From: Betaproteobacteria bacterium
GTDB lineage: Bacteria > Pseudomonadota > Gammaproteobacteria > Burkholderiales > SG8-41
Assembly: GCA_025363575.1 (NCBI GenBank)
Contig: JANYDM010000098.1
Span: 1 to 64,000 of the forward strand
DNA length: 64,000 nucleotides
Reading direction: 5' to 3'
Positions 33,118 to 41,890 of this stretch are shown here, in pieces (position 1 is the first letter of the stretch; each line of letters starts with the position of its first letter). The notes under the pieces were generated by a model that saw only the letters and a program-made list of their open reading frames with translations, had not been told where the DNA came from and made no database searches. A program made the translations under genes and the position numbers.

Positions 33118-34515
33118 CTAGTAACGACCGGGGCTAGCGTAATTTTCGAAGCGCGTGTATTTTCCAAGGAAAGTTAAAGGCACTGTTCCAATTGGTCCAT
33201 TACGCTGCTTTCCAATAATTATCTCGGCCTTACCCTTACTATCTGGCGCGTTGGGGTTGTAGACTTCGTCACGATAGATAAACAAGATCAGGTCGGCATC
33301 CTGCTCAATGGCGCCGGATTCTCGTAGGTCTGACATTACTGGACGCTTGTCCGTTCGTTGTTCGAGGCCACGATTGAGCTGAGACAACGCCATAACGGGT
33401 ACCTTGAGTTCTTTGGCCACTGCTTTCAGTGCACGCGAGATCTCAGCAACTTCGGTGGCCCTGTTCTCAGTGCTTCCCCCTACCTCCATCAATTGCAGGT
33501 AATCGACAATAATCAGACCTAAACCTGGGCCTCCACATTGGCGATAAAGGCGCCGTGCCCTACCCCGCAATTCGGTCGGATTCAACATCCCACTCTCGTC
33601 AATAAAAATGGTTGCTTCATTCAGTTTTCCCAATGCGTTGGTTAGCTTTGTCCAATCATCATCATCAAACGAACCTGTACGCATCTTTTGTTGATCGATA
33701 CGAGCAAGAGATCCGAGCATACGCGTCGCAAGTTGTGCCCCCGACATTTCCATACTGAATATCGCAACAGGCATTTTCATATCCACAGCGACGTGTTCAG
33801 CAATATTTAGCGCAAACGCCGTTTTACCCATACTTGGGCGGCCTGCCACAACGATTAAGTCTCCTGGCTGCAGACCTGATGTATCACGATCGAGATCTGT
33901 AAAACCTGTTGCCATTCCGGTGATATCGCTTGGATTATCACTTTTATACAAGGCGTCTAAACGTTCGACTACGTCTGTCAATAGAGGTTGAAGTTCAAGA
34001 AAACCCTGCCGCCCTCGTGCACTAGCTTCAGCAATCGAGAAAACTTCTTTCTCGGCGCTATCTAGCAAGTCTTTGGCTGAGCGACCCAGTGGGCTAAACA
34101 CAGAATCCACTATTTCGGTGCCAACCTCGGCCAATCGACGCATGATGGCGCGCTCGCGTACGATTTCGGCGTAGCGGCGTATGTTGGCAGCACTCGGCGT
34201 ATTTACCGCGAGCGAGCCCAAATAAGCTTGGCCGCCGATTTCTTCCAGCTTAGCGCTTCGCTCCAAGCTTTCGGCTACGGTCAGCGCATCTGCCGGTTTA
34301 TTGTCTTCGACAAGCAGTGAAATGTGGCGATAAATCTGGCGATGATCCGCGCGATAAAAATCGGCGTCCGTCAGCAGGTCGGCGATTTTCTCCCATGCTG
34401 TATTGTCGAGCAGCAGCCCGCCCAGCACCGATTGCTCCGCTTCGACCGAATGCGGCGGCAGCTTGAGCGCATCGATCTGCGGATCGCGGACAATGGGAGT
34501 TACGGCCTGTGCCAT
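33118..34515 (-). CDS. dnaB: Replicative DNA helicase DnaB
   Basis: DnaB unwinds DNA at the replication fork. The 465-residue protein has the N-terminal helical domain (about residues 18-120), a linker and the RecA-like domain with Walker A GRPSMGKTAFALN (about 208-220), Walker B LIIVDYLQLM, and LSQLNRGLEQR near 380. No intein. The last two thirds of the gene (about 33118-34130) are visibly richer in A/T than the 5' third and than every neighbour: sampled 60-base lines run 43-55 percent G+C against about 60 percent or more nearby. The encoded protein remains a normal DnaB. It lies downstream of the rpsF-rplI operon and beyond a terminator. Confidence 0.96.
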   Translation of the reverse strand: MAQAVTPIVRDPQIDALKLPPHSVEAEQSVLGGLLLDNTAWEKIADLLTDADFYRADHRQIYRHISLLVEDNKPADALTVAESLERSAKLEEIGGQAYLGSLAVNTPSAANIRRYAEIVRERAIMRRLAEVGTEIVDSVFSPLGRSAKDLLDSAEKEVFSIAEASARGRQGFLELQPLLTDVVERLDALYKSDNPSDITGMATGFTDLDRDTSGLQPGDLIVVAGRPSMGKTAFALNIAEHVAVDMKMPVAIFSMEMSGAQLATRMLGSLARIDQQKMRTGSFDDDDWTKLTNALGKLNEATIFIDESGMLNPTELRGRARRLYRQCGGPGLGLIIVDYLQLMEVGGSTENRATEVAEISRALKAVAKELKVPVMALSQLNRGLEQRTDKRPVMSDLRESGAIEQDADLILFIYRDEVYNPNAPDSKGKAEIIIGKQRNGPIGTVPLTFLGKYTRFENYASPGRY

Positions 34516-34612
34516 GGTGGCGACTTTCAGCTGTTGCGAGGGGAGATTTTCAGGCCGGTCGAACTTGCGCGGGCTGCTGCTTCACGCAGCAATTTACCAG
34601 AGCCTGCCGCAT

Positions 34613-34641
34613 AAAAAAAGGGCCGGTGACGGCCCTTTTTT
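34613..34641. terminator. Bidirectional-looking intrinsic terminator after rplI
   Basis: GGGCCG, loop GTGA and CGGCCC (34620-34635) are flanked by a run of A on the left and a run of T on the right, so on the minus strand the hairpin is also followed by a T-run. It lies 33 nt after the rplI stop and ends the rpsF-priB-rpsR-rplI operon ahead of dnaB. Confidence 0.85.
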
Positions 34642-34673
34642 ATCGCGGCGGATATCGTTTCTAAAATGCGCTG

Positions 34674-35126
34674 TTAAGCGGCTTCCCCGAGCACGGATAC
34701 AGTGATCGTGACCACCACGTCGGTGTGCAGGGCAACTTTCAACTGCGTATCGCCGACCTGCTTGATCGGTCCCGCCGGCATGCGGATGGCTGCTTTCGGC
34801 ACCTCGAACCCCTGCGCCTTCAAAGCATCTGCGATGTCGGAGTTCGTGACCGAGCCGAACAGCTTGCCATCGACGCCGGCTTTTTGCGTAATCTGCACCA
34901 TCAGGCCGTCGAGCTTGGCAGCGCGCTCCTGCGCGGCGGTCAAAGCTTCGGCTTGGGCTTTTTCGAGCTCGGCGCGGCGCTTCTCGAATTCCTCGAGGCT
35001 GGCCTTGGTGGCGCGCTTGGCCTTGCCGTGCGGGATGAGGTAATTGCGCGCGTAGCCGTCCTTCACTTTGACGACCTCGCCCAGTTGGCCAAGGTTGATC
35101 ACTTTTTCGAGCAATATGATTTGCAT
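34674..35126 (-). CDS. rplI: 50S ribosomal protein L9
   Basis: The 150-residue protein has the L9 signature [21 protein letters not shown] in its first 35 residues, the long central helix and the C-terminal domain. It is the last gene of the ribosomal operon rpsF-priB-rpsR-rplI, starting 11 nt after rpsR with CGAGGAC as ribosome binding site. Confidence 0.97.
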   Translation of the reverse strand: MQIILLEKVINLGQLGEVVKVKDGYARNYLIPHGKAKRATKASLEEFEKRRAELEKAQAEALTAAQERAAKLDGLMVQITQKAGVDGKLFGSVTNSDIADALKAQGFEVPKAAIRMPAGPIKQVGDTQLKVALHTDVVVTITVSVLGEAA

Positions 35127-35137
35127 GGCGGTCCTCG

Positions 35138-35428
35138 TTAGTGCAGATCAGTGTACGGCAGCAGAGCGAGAAAACGCGCACGCATGATCGCATCGCCGAG
35201 CTGGCGCTGGTAGCGCGCCTTGGTGCCCGTGATGCGTGCCGGGATGATCTTGCCGTTCTCGTTGATAAAATCCTTCAGGAGATCGACGTCCTTATAGTCG
35301 ATCTGCTTGATCTTTTCGACCGTGAAGCGACAGAATTTCTTGCGCCGGAAAAGGTTCTTCGCGCCGCGCTTCTTGTCCTTGTCCTTCTTGTCGTTCTTGC
35401 CCTTGCCTCTGCCGCGTCCCATTGCCAT
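35138..35428 (-). CDS. rpsR: 30S ribosomal protein S18
   Basis: The 96-residue protein contains the S18 core [10 protein letters not shown] and [17 protein letters not shown] and ends in the conserved [12 protein letters not shown] region. The first 27 residues are a basic, low-complexity extension rich in Lys, Asp and Gly. AGGAGAG lies 8 nt before ATG at 35428. Confidence 0.97.
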   Translation of the reverse strand: MAMGRGRGKGKNDKKDKDKKRGAKNLFRRKKFCRFTVEKIKQIDYKDVDLLKDFINENGKIIPARITGTKARYQRQLGDAIMRARFLALLPYTDLH

Positions 35429-35451
35429 ATCGATCTCTCCTTATGCCTGTT

Positions 35452-35763
35452 CTATTCGGTGCCGCTGCCGGTCGCCTTCGCTTTCACCACCTGCACGACC
35501 AGCCTGCGATCGCTCGCGCTGTGCCGGGTGAGAAAGCCGCCGATCCGCAACGGCTGATTTAGTTTTAACGTACTGAGCCTGACCGCCATTTCGCCGATTG
35601 CAACTGCATCCACTTCGCATTTCGCCTCGCGCTGCCCGCCTGCCTCCGTTTGCATCGACGTGTGGCCAATGAGCAGGTTGAGCGCGGGTATGCCGGCGGG
35701 TGTATGGCGCAACGTGCCGCGTTTGAGCAGCAGGCCGTCAATAACGACCTCGTTGCGCTTCAC
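35452..35763 (-). CDS. priB: Primosomal replication protein PriB
   Basis: PriB is a single-strand-binding OB-fold protein that helps reload DnaB at stalled forks. The 103-residue frame begins with GTG at 35763, directly after the rpsF stop codon TAG, so the start depends on coupling to rpsF. The OB-fold pattern (IDGLLLKRGTLRHTPAGIP, then LNQPLRIGGFL) is clear. Position between rpsF and rpsR is the classic one. Confidence 0.93.
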   Translation of the reverse strand: MKRNEVVIDGLLLKRGTLRHTPAGIPALNLLIGHTSMQTEAGGQREAKCEVDAVAIGEMAVRLSTLKLNQPLRIGGFLTRHSASDRRLVVQVVKAKATGSGTE

Positions 35764-36192
35764 CTATGCCGAGGTGGATGCTGCCGCGGGTGCCGCCGGT
35801 GCGGGGACGGGTGCGGGTGCAGCTGCCGGTGCAGCCGCCGGAGCGCCTGCCCCCTGCGTCAGCGAGCGCGACTTTTCCTCTTTCATCATCGGCGACGGCA
35901 ACGTCATCGCTTCCGTCATTCTGACGGTGAGATGGCGCAGGACCGCATCGTTGAATTTGAAGGCGTGCTCAAGCTCTTCGAGAGTCTCATTATTGCACTC
36001 GATGTTCATCAGCACGTAATGTGCTTTGTGCATCTTCTGGATCGGGTAGGCCATCTGGCGGCGGCCCCAGTCTTCGAGGCGGTGGATCTTGCCGCCTTTG
36101 GCCACCACAGTGGAGCGGTAGCGCTCGACCATGCCCGGGACCTGCTCACTCTGGTCCGGATGTACGATAAAAACAATTTCATAATGTCGCAT
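35764..36192 (-). CDS. rpsF: 30S ribosomal protein S6
   Basis: The 142-residue protein has the S6 fold starting [18 protein letters not shown] and the conserved LAYPIQK-like region (about residues 48-55). After about residue 115 it carries a tail made almost only of Ala and Pro, longer than the E. coli tail. AAGGAGAT precedes the ATG. It is the first gene of the rpsF-priB-rpsR-rplI operon; the accessory island lies directly upstream. Confidence 0.97.
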   Translation of the reverse strand: MRHYEIVFIVHPDQSEQVPGMVERYRSTVVAKGGKIHRLEDWGRRQMAYPIQKMHKAHYVLMNIECNNETLEELEHAFKFNDAVLRHLTVRMTEAMTLPSPMMKEEKSRSLTQGAGAPAAAPAAAPAPVPAPAAPAAASTSA

Positions 36193-36343
36193 TGATTAAA
36201 TCTCCTTGTGGATTAAGCCGCCCGGTATGCGTTCCGGTGAGGCAAGGATTGAGGCCGGAAAACCCTGATGGATTTCGACCGAGGCGCGGATTCTACCGAA
36301 GTTTCAGCGGGATAGCAATGCGCTACCGTTGCGTTGCGCTGCG

Positions 36344-37618
36344 TCAGCGGCACACGGGCACTTTGCGCGTAACGGTTTTGCCCCCGGCCGAATTATTGCC
36401 GGTACCGGTGCCGGTGCTCGCGCTGCTGCCCGTGCCCGTGCCTACTTCCTCGGTGGGATCCGCCGGCGGGGACGCCGGCTGAGGCGGAGTGGTCAGCTGG
36501 CTGATTTGCTGAATGGCTTGATTGATCTGCTGCTGCACGGCGGGAGGCGGCACGGTAACAACCACACCGCCATAAGTCACGATGAGATTGGTTGCCAGTA
36601 TTGCGGGCAGCCCGCCCGCGACAAATCCGCTTTGCGTTGGCGCATCGTACACCGCGTTCACGACCCCGTTCACGGAATATCCATTCGCAGTCAGGTTCGG
36701 GAAATTGACGTAGACCGACGTCGGCGACACCGCTTCGACCGCGGCATAGGCGCCCGCGCTACCGGCATTCAGACTGACGGCACCCGCATTCACCGTGAGC
36801 CGAACATCAGGATTGCCGAACAGGCGCGCGTAGCCGCCGGCGCCAGACCCGCCGCTCACCGTCAATGCGCCGGTGCTGAAATTGAAAATGCCTGCGCCGC
36901 TATTGGTCACTTCGGCAGCGGCGCCCGCGCCACCTTGCAGCGTAGTCATGCCCCCGATCACTGCGGTGAAGGTTGAGCCGCCGCGCATTTGGGTGAAACT
37001 GGCTGTCGCAGTCACGTCCAGCGAAGCGGCGTTTACAGTGAGCGTACCGGTCGAACTCGCGACGGCGTCGAGGATGCTTACGTTGTTGCCGGCGGCAATC
37101 GCCATGTTGTTGCCGGCGCTGAGGTTGCCGCCTATCAGCACATTGCCGCCGGCTGACAGCGCGATATCGCCGGTGTTGGAATACCCGGAAGCGGCGACGG
37201 TGATGTTATTGCCCGCGGCAAGTATCATGTTGCCGCTCGCGGGCGCGCCGTTGTTGAGAAGAATGTTGCCGGCTGCGCCGACCACGTAACCGCCGGTGCC
37301 TGTATTGCTGAACGTGGCGCCGCCCGCGCCTATCAGCAGATTGCCCGCCTCCAGCGCGCGCTGAACATCCGAAAAATCTTTTTGCCGGCCGGTAAATGGC
37401 GCAACGATGCGCGCCATCTCCGCCGGCTTAAGTAGCGTATTGCCGGTAATTTCGTAGCGGTTGATATCAAAGCGCAAAGGCGCCGGCGCGGCATCGGGCT
37501 GCTGCGAAAGTGCGGGCCATGCCATACAAAATATTGCGCATGCGCAGATTGCTAACCGCAGTGCCAGCGCAGCGCACTTATAGGGTTGCGTCTGTCGCAA
37601 TGGCGGGAACCCTGTCAT
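36344..37618 (-). CDS. Chimeric ORF: TpsB N-terminus joined to TpsA C-terminal region
   Basis: The 424-residue frame opens with a signal peptide (about residues 16-39) and a TpsB-type POTRA start (residues 48-90). That part matches residues 51-93 of the TpsB at 37789-39456 at 28 of 42 positions. At residue 90-92 (about 37350) it switches, in frame, to sequence matching the end of the giant TpsA at 44370-52385: IGAGGATFSNT against VGGGGATFNNT, the block NPDVRLTV, and the GF.AGGLPAIL...YG block. It has no beta-barrel and no TPS domain, so it can be neither transporter nor exported exoprotein in the usual way. A promoter-like sequence precedes it, and GGGAG precedes its ATG. It ends in Cys-Arg. 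Best read as a deletion fusion from a second TPS locus, still open. Confidence 0.85.
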   Translation of the reverse strand: MTGFPPLRQTQPYKCAALALRLAICACAIFCMAWPALSQQPDAAPAPLRFDINRYEITGNTLLKPAEMARIVAPFTGRQKDFSDVQRALEAGNLLIGAGGATFSNTGTGGYVVGAAGNILLNNGAPASGNMILAAGNNITVAASGYSNTGDIALSAGGNVLIGGNLSAGNNMAIAAGNNVSILDAVASSTGTLTVNAASLDVTATASFTQMRGGSTFTAVIGGMTTLQGGAGAAAEVTNSGAGIFNFSTGALTVSGGSGAGGYARLFGNPDVRLTVNAGAVSLNAGSAGAYAAVEAVSPTSVYVNFPNLTANGYSVNGVVNAVYDAPTQSGFVAGGLPAILATNLIVTYGGVVVTVPPPAVQQQINQAIQQISQLTTPPQPASPPADPTEEVGTGTGSSASTGTGTGNNSAGGKTVTRKVPVCR

Positions 37619-37662
37619 CGAGGTTCGCTCCCGTCGCTATGTTTTTTAAATTCTATTTATAT

Positions 37663-37691
37663 ATCATAGCGTTGAACCAAGGTATTCGCAA
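37663..37691 (-). promoter_or_regulatory. Probable sigma-70-type promoter of the chimeric TPS gene
   Basis: On the minus strand TTGCGA and TATGAT are separated by exactly 17 nt in a strongly A/T-rich leader, about 45 nt before the ATG at 37618. A GCTATG/CATAGC inverted repeat (37635-37670 region) overlaps the -10 element and could be an operator or chance. Confidence 0.5.
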
Positions 37692-37788
37692 CTAATTTAG
37701 GATTGTCAATGACCTTGACATGGGCACGACCCGGAACAATTCAGGCTATCTCATGCCAAGTGGGTTCGCGTCACCGCGATAGCGAAGC

Positions 37789-39456
37789 TCAGAAAGGGAT
37801 TGCCAGGCTTCCTTGCAGCATTTGATCGCCACGGGCCTGGTTGCCCGCGGGATCGACAACCTGCGCAAAATCGAGACGCAAGTTGACGTGCTTGCCGTAG
37901 GTCATGCGCAGGCCGAAACCGACACTGCCGCCGGATTGTCCCGAAAGTTCGCCGGGCTGTATGCTGTTGCGGCCGGTGGTCCCCGCGTCGTAAAACCCGA
38001 GCAGGCGCATTTTGACGTCTTTCCAGCCAAACTTCGTGCCGAGATCCGGCGTATAGATTTCAACGCTGGCTGCATAGCCTTTGTCATTTGAAACTTCGCG
38101 CACGTTGAAACCACGCACCGAATCCGGACCGCCAAAACCGAACTGCTCGCCCGGTATCAACGCGTAGTTGGTGTTCTGTCCGTTGATGACCCCGCGCAGT
38201 TGCCACTCGCCGGGCAGAGCCCGCGTGTAGTTCATGCCCCAGCGCCAGATTCTATAAGTAGCAGGAGCATCGACGCGCACCGGGTTGGCGATGCCATCGC
38301 GCGGAAACTTGAACGCGTTCTCGCCGCCATCGTTAAGTCCCGGGATGTTCTGGATGTAACTTCCATAAAATCCAAACTCCGCGTTGCTCATGCGCCACAG
38401 GCCGGTGTAAGTGAAGCTGGCGGGCAACACGGTTGCATCCGGCACCTGCGCCTGACCGGTGAGCGTGACGACGTTTGTCTTGTAGGCCCGGTAATCCAGG
38501 CCTGCTGCCAGCTTATGCTCGTATTCGCCTAATTTGGGCAGATAAAAGTTGTAGCGCACGCCCGCCACCGTGCCGCTGCCGCTGACGTTGAACAGCCCCT
38601 GCAATGTGCCTGAACTGACGTCTGAATAACCCGCGAAGAATTCAAGCGAGCTGTAGTTGCCATACAAGGGGATGCGATAACCGCCGCCGAGTATCGTGAC
38701 TTTGTTCGGATTTTCAGGCGAGGTCACATATTGCAGGCTCAGCACATGGTCGCGATTGAATACGTTCGAATGCTGCATCGCTATGCCGGTGCGGAAACGG
38801 CCCGTATCGGTCGTGCCCGAGTTGTCGAACGTGGCGACAAACTTCAGCGGTTTTTCATCCACCACTTTCACGGTAGCATCCACCTGCGATTCGGTTTCGC
38901 CGGCCTTGAGCAGAACGGTCGTCTGCTTCGCGGGATGCTCGGCCAGCAGCTGGAGATTCTGCGCGAGCAATTGGGAGTTGGGCGTGGCACCCGGCTGCAC
39001 ACCGGGCAGGCTCCTGCGCACGTTCACTTCGTCGAAGTAGCGGTTGCCCTCGACTGTGACCTTGCCGATTTTCGGCTCAATCACTCGCAGACGCACGACG
39101 CCGCGCGTAATGTCCTGCTCCGGCAGCAGTACCTGCACGACGCCGAATCCGTGTTCGCGATAAACTTCTTCGAGCGACTCCAGCGCGCGCTGGATATCGG
39201 CAAAATCTTTTTGTTTGCCTGTAAAGGGCGCGACGACAGTCTCAATGTCGGCGGGCGTCAGCAAGGTGTTGCCGACTACGTCGAAACGGGTGATGTCGAA
39301 GCGCGGCGAAATCGGCGCATCCGCCTGCGGCGCCTGCGCCAGACCGGTAGGAGCGAATGCAAACAGGCTCGCGCAAGCGGCGAACACAACCGGAATTACG
39401 CGGCGTATACCTCTCTTACCCAATGCGCTGGCACCCGCGATATTGTCAGTGGTCAT
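37789..39456 (-). CDS. TpsB-type outer membrane transporter (ShlB/FhaC/HecB family)
   Basis: TpsB proteins are 16-strand barrels that export a TpsA partner across the outer membrane. The 555-residue protein has a signal peptide (about residues 15-41), two POTRA domains (about 52-125 and 126-205), with VRLRVIEPKIGKV between them, and a barrel with the conserved L6 motif VRGFNVREVSNDKGY near residue 440. It ends in Phe, as outer membrane barrels do. The likely cargo is the TpsA at 44370-52385 in the same island, although five kilobases of other genes lie between them. Confidence 0.94.
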   Translation of the reverse strand: MTTDNIAGASALGKRGIRRVIPVVFAACASLFAFAPTGLAQAPQADAPISPRFDITRFDVVGNTLLTPADIETVVAPFTGKQKDFADIQRALESLEEVYREHGFGVVQVLLPEQDITRGVVRLRVIEPKIGKVTVEGNRYFDEVNVRRSLPGVQPGATPNSQLLAQNLQLLAEHPAKQTTVLLKAGETESQVDATVKVVDEKPLKFVATFDNSGTTDTGRFRTGIAMQHSNVFNRDHVLSLQYVTSPENPNKVTILGGGYRIPLYGNYSSLEFFAGYSDVSSGTLQGLFNVSGSGTVAGVRYNFYLPKLGEYEHKLAAGLDYRAYKTNVVTLTGQAQVPDATVLPASFTYTGLWRMSNAEFGFYGSYIQNIPGLNDGGENAFKFPRDGIANPVRVDAPATYRIWRWGMNYTRALPGEWQLRGVINGQNTNYALIPGEQFGFGGPDSVRGFNVREVSNDKGYAASVEIYTPDLGTKFGWKDVKMRLLGFYDAGTTGRNSIQPGELSGQSGGSVGFGLRMTYGKHVNLRLDFAQVVDPAGNQARGDQMLQGSLAIPF

Positions 39457-39509
39457 ACAATACGCAGAATTTCTCTAAAAATCAACAGTTTCGTAAGGTT
39501 TTTTGAGGT

Positions 39510-40880
39510 CTATACGCGTTTGTCAACCACCTCCGAGATGAAGTCCTCGTACTTGAAGTTTGGGGCGCGCGGAATAGCGGCCACCCGCTCGATTTGCATG
39601 ACAAACGGGTGGCCGAGAGAGGCCTGTAACGCACTTATCAGCCCGTCGCTCTCTTGCGGGGTCAGAGGGCGCGGGGCAACGATGCGCAGCAGGATGTCCT
39701 CGCGCGTTCGCTGAATCATTTGCAACTGCCGCACCGGGGCGATATGCGCCCATTGGTCGCTGGGGTAGCTCGGCCAGTGCTGGCGCCCGTCGGGCAAAAT
39801 CAGCAGATTGCGTCGACGACCCAATATCCGGCGTATGACAGGTAAACCGCGGCCGCATGCGCACGGCTCGCCGCTTTCCGCATAGTCGCCAATGTCATAG
39901 CGGATCAGCGGCATTGCGAAATTATGCAACGTCGAGACGACAACCCGACCGATCTGACCCGGGGCGCATGCGGTGCCGTGCTCATCCAATATCTCAACGA
40001 TAATATTTTCAGACTGCACGTGGTAGTGGTCGTGGCCGGGGCACTGCAGTGCAATGTAACCGACCTCCTGGGCACTATAGATGTCGACGAGCTTCACGTT
40101 CCATGCGCGGCGGCATAAGGCGCGCAGGTCTTCCGGCAGCGCTTCACCAAACGTTCGCACCTCGCGCAGTTTCGGCAGGCGAATGCCGAGTTCCAATGCC
40201 CGGACCGCCAGTGCGCGAAGATTCGACGAAAAGCTGAGCAGATAGTCCGGATCTTCTTCGCGTAACCATTCGAGTTGGGCATCGATGTCAGTGCTGATAT
40301 TCAACGTCGCCAACGGGCCGGTTCGATAGACGGAGTCCGTCGCGCCCCCCCATCCCGCAGTAACAAGCTGCTCGACCCCGGTACGGATCGCCGCGAGCTT
40401 GGTGGAAAAATCGCGCCGCTGCCATAAATGATCCCGCAGCGTAAATGCCCGCCAGAAAAGCTGCGTGAGTTCGCTGCCGTAGAAAGTTATGGGACGACCC
40501 GTTGACCCCGAAGTCATTCCTTGAACAACTTGCCCATGCTGAGCCGGCAACTTGTCGCACGCCAGGGCATCCCCCAGCGTTTGCACTTCATGCCGCGTAA
40601 GTACCGGTAAAGTAGATAACCATTCAGTGCTTGGCGTCACTGCAGGCTGAAAATTCGCCGCTGCCAGCCGCGCTCGCCAGAATGGCAGCGTGTCATGTGC
40701 ATGCTTCAGCAGCGATTGCAGCTGAAGCATCTGGTGCCGCCTCAATTCCGCCGCCGGCCACCATTGTGTCTGATCAAACTGAAACTGCAGCGCAAGCGCC
40801 AGGGCACCAGCGCCGTCTGCAATGGCGGGCCACGCCATGCCCGGAAGAGCAGAGCGCACGATATCGAGATTGTCATTCAC
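39510..40880 (-). CDS. PaaK/CapK-like adenylate-forming enzyme (copy 1)
   Basis: The 456-residue cytoplasmic protein belongs to the phenylacetate-CoA ligase/F390 synthetase-like branch of adenylate-forming enzymes. The ATP-binding loop is TSGSTGRPI (about residues 123-131). YSAQEVGYIALQCPGHDHYH (about 268-287) and RYDIGDYAESGEPCACGRG (about 325-343) carry the family's adenylate-binding and Cys/His residues that may bind zinc. The substrate is unknown. A paralogue sits at 41891-43255, and a methyltransferase gene lies between the two. The position inside a TPS island is unusual. Confidence 0.85.
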   Translation of the reverse strand: MNDNLDIVRSALPGMAWPAIADGAGALALALQFQFDQTQWWPAAELRRHQMLQLQSLLKHAHDTLPFWRARLAAANFQPAVTPSTEWLSTLPVLTRHEVQTLGDALACDKLPAQHGQVVQGMTSGSTGRPITFYGSELTQLFWRAFTLRDHLWQRRDFSTKLAAIRTGVEQLVTAGWGGATDSVYRTGPLATLNISTDIDAQLEWLREEDPDYLLSFSSNLRALAVRALELGIRLPKLREVRTFGEALPEDLRALCRRAWNVKLVDIYSAQEVGYIALQCPGHDHYHVQSENIIVEILDEHGTACAPGQIGRVVVSTLHNFAMPLIRYDIGDYAESGEPCACGRGLPVIRRILGRRRNLLILPDGRQHWPSYPSDQWAHIAPVRQLQMIQRTREDILLRIVAPRPLTPQESDGLISALQASLGHPFVMQIERVAAIPRAPNFKYEDFISEVVDKRV

Positions 40881-40996
40881 GTTAGGGTCACCACCGATTC
40901 ATCTTAGCATTCGTCGCGCAAATTTTTTCCGGCGGCCGCACTCGACGCACATCGCCTCTGCCGCTATGATTGCGCGTCCCCGGGCAAAGTCACGCA

Positions 40997-41884
40997 ATGT
41001 CAACGCAGGTCATGCTGAAAATCGACGAACCTCTCGAGCTGAGTGCGCCGCTCGCCTGGCGGCTGGCTGCGCAACTTTGCCGGCGGGACGCCGCGACAAG
41101 CGTCGATTGCTCGCCGGGCCATGCCACTTGGCAGTACCTGCGCATGATGGGGCTCATCGGCTCGCTCGAATACCGCGCGGATTTTTACCGCAATGCCTTT
41201 TCCGCAGTAAGCAGCATCGAGACGGCGCCGCGTATCCTGATCTCAGGCACAGCCGATTACGGGATGTTCGCTCAAGTGCTTGCGGCTTTTCGCGGACGCG
41301 GCATTGAGCCCGACATCACAGTGGTGGATTTGTGCGAAACGCCGTTGGCCCTCAATAGCTGGTATGCGGAGCGCATGAAGTGCGGTATCCGGACCCATTG
41401 CGGCGATATTCTGGACTACACAACTGAATCCGCTTACGACGTCATATGCACGGATTCATTTGTCGGCAGATTCCCGCACGATGGGTGGCCCGCGTTGTTC
41501 GCCAAGTGGCACAACTTGCTGCGGCCGGGGGGACGCCTCATTACAGTCCACCGTTTGCGTTCGGCGAATACCCCTGCGCTCGTCGGCTTCACCGCCGGGG
41601 AAGCTCTGGAATTCGCTGCAAAAGTATTGCACCTTGCGATAGAAATGCGGGATTCGTTGCAGGTTGATCCGCACACACTTGCAAAGCAGGCCGGGATATA
41701 CGCGAGTACGCACTGCACGTATTCGATACGGTCTCCCGCGGATTTTCAGGGGCCATTGGACTTAGCGGGGTTCGCAGAGGTGGACCAGACCATAGCGACC
41801 GTCGCAGCTGCACCGTCCGGTGTCAGCGGCCCATCGGCACGCGCTGGCGGCAATTTTTTGATAACTGTCGCAATCCGCGCATGA
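40997..41884 (+). CDS. Class I SAM-dependent methyltransferase-like protein
   Basis: A 295-residue protein, the only gene of the island on the plus strand. The SAM-binding region reads ILISGTADYGMFAQVL (motif I), DITVVDLCETPL (motif II), YDVICTDSFVGRFP and LLRPGGRLITVHR (later motifs), a complete Rossmann-type series. No signal peptide. The ATG at 40997 was chosen; the open frame extends to a TTG at 40970. It is divergent from PaaK-like copy 1 and convergent with copy 2, ending 6 nt from it. The substrate is unknown; it may act on the product of the PaaK-like pair. Confidence 0.78.
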   Translation: MSTQVMLKIDEPLELSAPLAWRLAAQLCRRDAATSVDCSPGHATWQYLRMMGLIGSLEYRADFYRNAFSAVSSIETAPRILISGTADYGMFAQVLAAFRGRGIEPDITVVDLCETPLALNSWYAERMKCGIRTHCGDILDYTTESAYDVICTDSFVGRFPHDGWPALFAKWHNLLRPGGRLITVHRLRSANTPALVGFTAGEALEFAAKVLHLAIEMRDSLQVDPHTLAKQAGIYASTHCTYSIRSPADFQGPLDLAGFAEVDQTIATVAAAPSGVSGPSARAGGNFLITVAIRA

Positions 41885-41890
41885 CCCTGC

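Noticed and set aside
33118..34515. dnaB as a prophage or plasmid copy
   Set aside because: It sits in the usual place after rplI with no phage or plasmid genes around; only its base composition is odd, which is reported as a finding.
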